This document shows positions 56,570 to 64,000 of a stretch of DNA of 64,000 nt, piece by piece. Position numbers and translations under genes: made by a program. The notes beneath the pieces are model-generated. The model had not been told where the DNA came from, made no database searches, and saw only the letters and a list, made by a program, of their open reading frames with translations. Source of the DNA: Heterocephalus glaber (Eukaryota; Chordata; Mammalia; Rodentia; Bathyergidae); NCBI RefSeq assembly GCF_000247695.1, contig NW_004624784.1, positions 6,185,934-6,249,933 on the forward strand. Direction: 5' to 3'. Numbering within the stretch: the first letter of the stretch is position 1; every line of letters starts with the position of its first letter.

Positions 56570-57960
56570 TGGTTGAGTTAAATAATGTTTGTAAAAGAAA
56601 TAATAAATTGAAGAAGTAAGGATAATGAGCATACATATACCCAAGAATATCTCCAATAAATATATATAATGTCATCCTACATAGTGAAAATCAAAATTAT
56701 AATTGCAGATTTTAACAACCCTCTCACAAATCTTTAAATCAAGATTTTTAAAAATCAAAAATTATAGGGGACTTGAATAACATGATTAGTAAATTCAAAC
56801 TAATAGACATTGTTGAAAGTTATATCCAACAAAGAATACACGTTGTTTTTGAGGAAACATGGAATGCTCATAAAACTGTGTGCTAAAGTCCAAATAACCA
56901 ATAGTATTCAGACCATATTCTCTCATATAGTAAAATTAGAATTCAGCAATAGAGTATTTTATAATCCCATATGGCTGGAAACTTAATATAATATTAAGCT
57001 ACTCTTGAATTAAAAAGAATACCATACAGAAAATTACAAAATGCTCAGAACTGAGAGACAAGGAAATACTACCTGCCAAGTTTTTCGAATATAGCTAAGC
57101 AAGTACTTAGTAATATCTAGTTTGAAAACAAATGTTACGCATTCAACTCAAGAATGTAGAAAGGGGAGCAATTTACAAAATTCAATAGAACTGTTTTATA
57201 CCAGTACTAGCCAATAGAAATATCATATCATTTACAAGTACAACAAAATCTATCCTTATTTCGGATTTCACCTAAGAAAGAATACACAAGACCTTTATAG
57301 GAAGAAAAAAATTTAAAATAATTACAAAAGAAGATCTAAATAAATCAAGCCTATACATCAGCTTCTTTGAGAAATGATGTACTACAGTGAAAATGTCAAT
57401 TATCCTCAGATTAATTTCCAAATTTAATACAATTTCTATTTAAATCGTATAGGACTTTTTGAGCACTTGACTTTCTAAAATACATAGGCAGAACACAATT
57501 GCATAAATAGCTATGTCAGTGTTGAAAAGGAAGAACAAAAGAAGCTCAACTTGTCAGGTATTAGATTATACTGCAAAGCCAGAATAATAAACACAATATG
57601 GTAGAAGCTCAAGGACAGATCAATAGATAGTGGAACAAGAATAGAATGCAGAAATAAATCCATGGAGACAATAACAGACAAACAAACCTACAGGGAAGAG
57701 ACAAATTATTAAATATTAACAAGACAACTAGCTGATAATAAGAAAAGTAAAATCACTGCCTAGTATAATATACAAAGCAACATTCCAGTTGTGTATTAAA
57801 AAAACCTATGAAAGAAAAGAAGAAAATATAGAATAATATTCTTGTGACTTACTAATGTAGAAAGTCTTACTATATAAGACTCCAAAATTAGAAATCATGA
57901 CACAAAAAACATTGTTGGATTTCACTACAAAATTGGCCATTAAGATGTTGAGTCCTAAGT
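56570..57960 (+). mobile_element. Decayed L1 ORF2 region, about 1.4 kb
   Basis: The stretch keeps L1 ORF2 landmarks in order: TTTAACAACCCTCTCACAAATC, AAACTAATAGACATTG, AAAACTGTGTGCTAAAG, CTGGAAACTTAATATAATATTAAG, GAACAAAAGAAGCTCAACTTGTCAGG, and ACACAATATGGTAG with GATCAATAGATAGTGGAACAAG. Every frame is broken. This is an old L1 subfamily, clearly older than the truncated L1 tails at 4261 and 20485. Edges are approximate. Confidence 0.75.
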
Positions 57961-58084
57961 AGGTCAAAAGCATTTGAAAACATCACTTGTATAATGCATG
58001 TTCACAATAACAAAGGAATCATTGATAAAAAGCCAAGACATAACCTCCATGGATCAAGACAATGTCTTTGTTTTTTTTTCCTTT

Positions 58085-58160
58085 ATAGCCTGTGGGTTTC
58101 TCAGTGTCTGGAACATAGCATGTGTTTATTACATATCCAACAGATGAGTGAATGTTTCAT
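58085..58160 (+). repeat. L2-like 3' fragment
   Basis: CAGTGTCTGGAACATAGCATGTGTTTATTACATATCCAACAGATGAGTGAATG resembles the L2 3' end. Confidence 0.5.
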
Positions 58161-58794
58161 TGTATTTTCTATTTTAAGTAGTAAAACAAAGAAATATGCA
58201 GCCTGTTTTAGAAAATTTTCCATCAAACAATCTTAAAACTTTTAGGATTCTATAACTTAAGAAATACTATTCATGACTTATAAAATATACTTATGCAGGA
58301 TAATTCACTCCTCAGTTATGGTAGCTAAATGAGGAACTACCTTATCATAGTTTTCATTCATTTTTTTGCAGTACTTGAGTTGGTTTTCAGTCCCAGATGA
58401 GTCTTGAGGTTTACATTCTTATGAAAACTGAATTGAATAAAATTTGCAAATATAGTAGTTTTATAAGAGACCATGGAAATATGTTTCTGTGAAGTATAAT
58501 TATATAACCTGAATTCCTAATTTCTATCAACTTGACAGGCCAGATTAAAGGCACAAGTGAGGAAAGTAATTCATGACTGACTTATTCTGTGACTTCATTT
58601 CCTATGATTTTATCAACTCCTAAAACAGTTCTTCCCAATTCTTGACAAGAAGAAACACATAATATTCTTACAATTGAAAAAATAAAAACAAATATTGGGC
58701 TCAGTCAGTTTGCAATATTTCTGATTTACTAGTTGTGATAATTTCCTATTGCCACAAAAATGGTCTCAACCTAACAGACTGTCCCTTTACCAAT

Positions 58795-59136
58795 TGTTAT
58801 GGTTTAGATCTGAAATGCCCCCCAAAGACTCATGTGCTTGGAAGGTGATTGGATTGTGGAGACATGATAGTTGACTTACTGTTAGGAGGTGGGGTCTGGT
58901 TGGAAGAGGCAGGTCAGTGTAAGCATGACCTGGAAGGGTTTATCTCCCTTCCTTGTTCTTCCCTTGACTCTCTGCTTCCTGGCAGCCATGAGATGAGCAA
59001 CTTTCCTCTGCCAGATCCACAGTGCCTTCCTTATTAGAGCCAACTCATTATGAACTAAAAATGTGAGCCAAAATAAACCTCTCCTTTAAGTTACATGTGT
59101 CAGGTATTCTGTCCCAGAAATAAAGACAGTAATACA
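58795..59136 (+). mobile_element. LTR of the MaLR-like AATAAACC family, sense
   Basis: It begins TGTTATGGTTTAGATCTGAAATGCCCCCCAAAGACTCATGTG, passes AGGAGGTGGGGTCTGG and GCTTCCTGGCAGCCATGAGATGAGCAACTTTCC, has AATAAACC (poly-A signal), and ends near CAGTAATACA. It is the sense version of the family seen antisense at 28738, 31485 and 37382. No TSD was found (CCAAT versus GTATT). Confidence 0.8.
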
Positions 59137-59139
59137 GTA

Positions 59140-61285
59140 TTGTAGAAATTGCTCAGATTTCTGTAAACACAGACAGAAAAACCACAGTAATAAATCAAAT
59201 CTTCAAAGAGCAAAAAAAGAAAAAATCAATCACTCACTGAAGCATTTTTATTTACCAAAGAGAATAAAACAAGATGTGATAAATAACCCCAAATATTGCT
59301 AAAGTTATATGAAGCCTCAAAGCAAGATTAACCAAATTCATTTAGTCACCCCATCATCATGGATGTTCTTTTGCTTTACATCGTCTTGACTGTTGTTTAC
59401 CTAGAAAGCTTGGGACCCTCCTATAGCGTGATCTTTCACAACTGGTATTCACCAATTTCAGATTTTGTACATGGTAGTTTTGGTTATAAGCCAAAGGTCA
59501 GGCTCTGAATGGGATCTGTGTTCCTATGAGATTAAACCCTTTTCCAGACACTGTGACTCTAAAGTTGCACTGTCATTGCTAATTCCCACATGGCACTGCT
59601 TGCTGTCCTGTTTCTTAAAACACCAAAGAACCTAAAACAGGTACTGGTAAGCCTCTAGCCGCAGTCATTTTCTAAAACACATTCCTAGCACCCTTCTGTG
59701 GCCAACATGGCTAACTCAAACCTCAACGTACTAGTGAAGCATAGATTGATAGAAATATACCTCCAGCCACACTGAGCCACGAGATCAGTGTTACTGACTC
59801 ACAGACAAGAGATTGGTGTTATTGTCTCATAGAATCCAGAGACAGTGAGCCAAAGAAGTCCTTTGAGATGTTAGATATTGGCTGGCTTCTCTCATATAAC
59901 TTTGCAAAATTATTATGCCCTACTTCATGTCCTTGAAAGATAGTAAGAGGGAGGGAGGAGAGAGAGAGAGATTAAGGAATGCAGGAGTGTCAAGGAGAGA
60001 CAGAAAAAAAGGTAACCATCTATATTTCCCAAAAAAGAGCAAGAACATAACCTTGGACTGTATTCCTCTCAGCATGCATCAAATTTTCTTCTGCAGCATT
60101 AACAGAAACTATTGCTGTTTTGGCCAATGGTTTGAAGATCTAAGGCCAAATTATTTTTGGTTTACAATAAGTTGCTCCTATGTAATTCCTCTGGCAGCCT
60201 AGTGTTTATTTCTACCTACACAGTACATAAATTCTCATCAAATACAATTCTAGGCAGCTACTAGACCTCTTCCACAGATAGTACGTAAAACAATTGAGGA
60301 GTTGTGAGTGCCTTGTGCTACTTGTGTTTGTTTGGTTTTCATTTGTTTGTTTTAAATATACATGTAAGCTTTTCAGTGAGTTCAAACTTTGGGTATTCTA
60401 TAGGTAGTCAGATAGAATCTATCATCTCTTAACACATACCACATTCCTTAAGAACATGAGTGAGGGTGTATTTGGATAGACAAGTGGCAGGACAGGACAC
60501 AGCCAGGCTAGTCAGAGATCATCACTCTCTGAAAGCCATTTCTTCTCTTTCCATTGGAGGGCAGGAACTTTAACCCAAACATGAGAGCTATTCTGCTGAT
60601 CCCCTAAACATAAAAAAGAATATCCATTAAAGAAATGAATCTCCTATATTATTGATACTCATTTTTTTAAATTAAAAGAAATTTCATTTTGATTTTTTCA
60701 TTTATTCCTTCACAAATCCATTCAGTCAACACTTGTTAAGCACTGTCTTCTAATTACTGAGGAAGAGTTAGGGAACTAAAACTCATGAACCTGTAGCACC
60801 ATTCCAGAGATGCACATTTCATTTGTAATCCCTGAATGACCTCTGCAGACAGACACTTCTTCTCACCATGCACATCCTAACAGTCCTACTGCTCTGAGTG
60901 GCCTTATTTATTTAACTTTCTTGTGTAGCTGCATGTTCTAGGTCTCCAATTCTGTCCAGGCTTAGGTTTCCAGAATCCACATGAATTCTCATAGTTTTAA
61001 ATTCCTTTAACTCCTCAAACACAGCTTTCTTATAAAAAATGAAAATATAGAAGCACTCAGAAAAATAATAGCTCATATTTTTGAAAAATTAAAGAAAATG
61101 GAATAGCAAAAAGGAAAAATAGCCCTATCAATGTCAATCCTATTATCTTGGCTCTATCTTAAATAAATGGCAGTAGGAACTAGGAATAGATTTGGCTTTC
61201 TAAAAATACACTACTCTGACTTGGGCTCTGGAGTATAACAACTGTTTTACACAGTAACTAAAAATGGCCCCTAATTTCTTTATGA
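59140..61285. other. Non-coding sequence with a GA-rich tract and weak L2 trace
   Basis: A (GGGA)n/(GA)n tract lies at 59947-59971. An L2-like trace is at 60695-60780 (TTCCTTCACAAATCCATTCAGTCAACACTTGTTAAGCACTG). The 95-codon frame at 59915-60202 starts beside the GA tract and has no motif. Confidence 0.45.
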
Positions 61286-61289
61286 CATT

Positions 61290-61380
61290 AATACTTCTTA
61301 ATTATTGTGTGCCAGAAACTGTGCCAGGCACCAGTGATATACAGATAAATATGAGACAATTCCTACTCTCTTGATTACCT
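61290..61380 (-). repeat. L2/MIR-like fragment, antisense
   Basis: TTATTGTGTGCCAGAAACTGTGCCAGGCACCAGTGATATACAG fits the antisense L2 or MIR terminus. Too short to decide between them. Confidence 0.5.
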
Positions 61381-61916
61381 CCAAAATGAACACTTTGACC
61401 CATATGACTTCCAAAGAGTTGGTATGGATTACTATAAAAAATGTATCTCAGTAAATAACATTGTCAGGATGGTAATGCAATTTTACCTTAAACCTAACAC
61501 CAAAATAATTCACGAACTCACAGAAATCTAAAAATAATAAGAAGGTAAGGGCATTACACAATAGGCTCTAATTGAGTCCATAGGAAATGTGCAGACTGCT
61601 TCTTTAAAAACCATACCCAGATTTCAAGCATTTAACTCAAAGGGAGAAATATTTTTGGAAGATTATAAAGGAAAGTGATGAATAAATAACAGAAAGTAGC
61701 ATTGAGGGCTGTGAAAAGGCCTGGGGAGTGACAAATCACATGGTCTTGATAAGAAGGCAGGACACCTAGACCTGACAGTCTAACATGTTGTTCCTGAAAA
61801 GCCTACAGAATGAGTGATATCACTCATTTCTAACAGCACTGTGTTCATAACATTTAATAAGCTTTCCATTATCCTCAAATAACCCTTGTCAGAGAAGCCT
61901 GTTACTAAGGAATAAT

Positions 61917-62019
61917 AAAAAGAGCATTCGAGGCTGGGGATTTAGCTCAGTGGTGCTGCCTCCTGCCCCGCAAGCACAAGGACCCGAGTTTGATCCTTGG
62001 TACCAAAAAAAAGAGCATT
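61917..62019 (+). mobile_element. ID-type SINE with TSD
   Basis: The body (61929-62007) has GAGGCTGGGGATTTAGCTCAG, CCTGCCCCGCAAGCACAAGGACC and GAGTTTGATCCTTGGTACC. Direct repeats AAAAAGAGCATT flank it (61917-61928 and 62008-62019). Its GCCCCGCAAG with AAGGACC mixes marks of both subfamilies. Confidence 0.9.
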
Positions 62020-62024
62020 GGGCG

Positions 62025-62955
62025 CAGACTTTTATCCAGAATCATAGTTTCATTAGTTAAATTCCCTGGCCTTCAATTTCACAACTTATAAAATTTGGAT
62101 AAATTAGTAGTTTAGATTAAATTATATAATGAATATGGCACATCTAGATGATGTACATAGGGCAAATTTCCTGGATCAGTTGGATTCCTGGAAAAAAAAG
62201 ATGTTTATGACTTTCATAGTCTTTTCATGCATAAGGCTATACAGTATTTATACAGATAATGGTAATACTTATAGCAGCCAAGATACTGTGGACAGCAACA
62301 AGTAACAAACAAGTTTATAAAGCCGAATTAGTAAAGACTGGAATATAAGCTAAGTGTTTAGGTGATAAGCAAAAGTCCCACAAATAAGAAGAGAGAACTG
62401 TATTGAACTCAAAGTCTCCTAGGAGAGGGAGTGTGTTGTGGATAGCTTTTAATCTTTGTGGCCACCCGGGACCTTTTGAAGGAGAATGTCCTTCTTGGTA
62501 TTTTCTGCCACCTAAGAGAGAAGCCAGGAGCTTACTCGCCTTACTTTTTCTGCAGCTAAAAAGCAAGTGTGTGACCTGATCTGGCTGACACATTGCATCT
62601 AAGCAAGACCACAATTCAGAAGATAATCACATAAAGGGAGAAGTCACTGAGCAAAATCCAGTCTGGTGAAGACTTGGAGAGCGAGCACTCTTGGTCCAGC
62701 ATTCATGAGGCAATTTGAAGTGCCTGTTCCAGGTGATTACAGCTGGACGATCTCAACCTGAATAGGAAGATTGTGTTATTCATCACACATCTGACAAACC
62801 TGATTCTCTGACGCTTCCAGATGATCTGTAAATTGCCTCATTGCTTTCTCTGCAAAAATAACTAGAGTGTGTTCTAGGTGTTTGTGGCTAATACCCTGAC
62901 TGATACAGGGTCTTTAATACTCTTTCTGCCCACGATTAGAACCATACTCGAAACA
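62025..62955. other. Non-coding sequence, no recognised feature
   Basis: A 99-codon minus frame (62315-62614) has no recognisable domain. No repeat was named. Confidence 0.4.
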
Positions 62956-62962
62956 AATAGTG

Positions 62963-63125
62963 TGCCCAGGCATGGTAGAACATGCCTCTAATGCCAGCAC
63001 TCGGGAGGCTGAAGCAAGAGGATCACCAAGAGTTCAAGGCCAGCCTGGGATACATAGTGAGTTCAAGGCCAGACTGAACTACATAGCAAGACTGTCTCAA
63101 GCCCTACTCCCTGCCCCGCAAAAAA
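62963..63125 (+). mobile_element. B1 SINE with 29-bp internal duplication
   Basis: CCCAGGCATGGTAGAACATGCCTCTAATGCCAGCACTCGGGAGGCTG opens the element. GTTCAAGGCCAG(C/A)CTG...ACATAG occurs twice in tandem. GACTGTCTCAAG and an A-rich tail end it. Best-preserved B1 in the window. The 66-codon frame across it is a by-product. No TSD was seen. Confidence 0.92.
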
Positions 63126-63144
63126 AGCAGTATGATAGAAAAGG

Positions 63145-63560
63145 TGGGTGTTCTGATTGATCTTGACTATCCCCTTGACTGGATTAAGAAAACTCCCAGA
63201 GAATTGATTAGAGGGCACTAACCTCATCAACAGATTAGCCAGGATGAGTTCATAACTGAATGGGCTATTAGAAGGTGGGGCCTAATTGAAGGAAATGGGT
63301 CTTGGAGGTTGACTGTGGAGGTTGACTCTGGCCCTTTCCTCTCTGTTTTTTCTCTCGTGTGTTGTGCTTCCTAGCTACCATGAGGTGGGAAGCTTTCCTC
63401 CACCATTCCCTTCCACCACACTGTTTCTGCCTTGGAATCAACCGATATAGAATGAAACCTTTGAAACTTGAGAGAAAAATAAAACTTTTTCTCTCCTTTA
63501 AGTTGTACATGTCAGGCATTTGGTTGCAGTGATGGAAACAGTGACTAATGTAGAAAATTG
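63145..63560 (+). mobile_element. LTR of the MaLR-like AATAAACC family, sense, diverged
   Basis: TTGATCTTGACTATCCCCTTGACTGGATTAAGAAAACTCCCAGAGAATTG, AGAAGGTGGGGCCTAATTGAAGG, TAGCTACCATGAGGTGGGAAGCTTTCCTCCACC, TGAAACCTTTGAAACTTGAG and CTCCTTTAAGTTGTACATGTCAGGCATTTGGTTGCAGTGATGG follow the family in order, with a longer 5' part than the 58795 copy. AATAAAAC precedes the end. The 111-codon minus frame inside is a by-product. Confidence 0.78.
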
Positions 63561-64000
63561 GTGCTGGAGAAGCAGAGTCACAGCTATGACTATACCTGAC
63601 CATGTGGTCATAAGCTTTAGGAACTGATTTATGGAAGAAGTGTGAAAAAGTTTAGATAATTGGGTTAGAGAAGACATAGAATGCTGTAAGCAGAAGTTGA
63701 TGGGTAATTTAGGTGAGATCTCAGAATATCAGACTGTGGACAGTAAAGATTACAGAGGAAGTTTCAGATAGGAATAAACTCTATTAGGAACTGAAGTAGA
63801 GGCCATACATGTTAAATTCTGGCAAATAATTTGTCTACATTTGACCTGTTCCTTAAAATTTTGTGTGAGGCCAAGTTTAAGGGTGATGAACTAATTGATC
63901 TGGCAGAGAAAATTTGAAGGCAACGTAACATTTAGGTTGTGGCAGTTAATGCTGGCTACCTTTAGTCAGATTTATGATGAGAATCAGGAGCAAAAAGCAG

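Overview
The window looks like non-coding DNA from a mammal, most likely a non-murid rodent. The signs are B1 SINEs (7SL-derived, with the internal 29-bp duplication), many ID-type SINEs (tRNA-derived, BC1-like), two B1-ID composite SINEs, 5'-truncated L1 copies, MaLR/ERVL-type LTRs and old MIR, L2 and MER5 fossils. The B1-ID composites and the absence of any B2 I could recognise argue against mouse or rat. A squirrel-related, castorimorph (beaver, kangaroo rat) or hystricomorph rodent is possible, but the species is not settled. No bacterial features, CRISPR arrays, rRNA genes or functional tRNA genes are present.

I found no protein-coding exon I can support. All open frames are short (145 codons at most), lack family motifs or lie inside repeats. 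The one clear protein match is the degraded C-terminal end of L1 ORF2 at 20849-21244. A weak membrane-protein-like fragment lies at 9606-9993 on the minus strand. The window is best read as intergenic DNA or the inside of a very large intron.

Layout. 1-9 kb: an 80-bp hAT-type MITE with target-site duplication (TSD), four ID SINEs, an antisense L1 tail with TSD, old LTR pieces and a 665-bp solo LTR with an exact 5-bp TSD. 9-20 kb: more ID copies, B1, MIR, L2-like and old LINE sequence cut up by a MaLR LTR and two ID SINEs. 20-26 kb: an L1 insertion with a 13-bp TSD, a B1-ID dimer, a second L1 tail and a third hAT MITE. 26-38 kb: MIR, three antisense LTRs of one family, MLT1 pieces, a second B1-ID dimer carrying a GGAT microsatellite, B1, and an 84-bp tandem duplication. 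38-52 kb: ID SINEs, L1 pieces, L2, two MER5A copies and a second solo LTR of the 6.9-kb family with its own 5-bp TSD. 52-64 kb: antisense old L1, MER5, a 19-bp SINE remnant with a 16-bp TSD, an MLT1 LTR, about 1.4 kb of decayed L1 ORF2, two sense LTRs, ID and B1.

The parts do not form a gene system. The interest lies in the transposon record: a short hAT MITE in three copies with recognisable TSDs, an ID SINE variant with two apparent subfamilies and 14 dated insertions, and an LTR family with two clean solo insertions.
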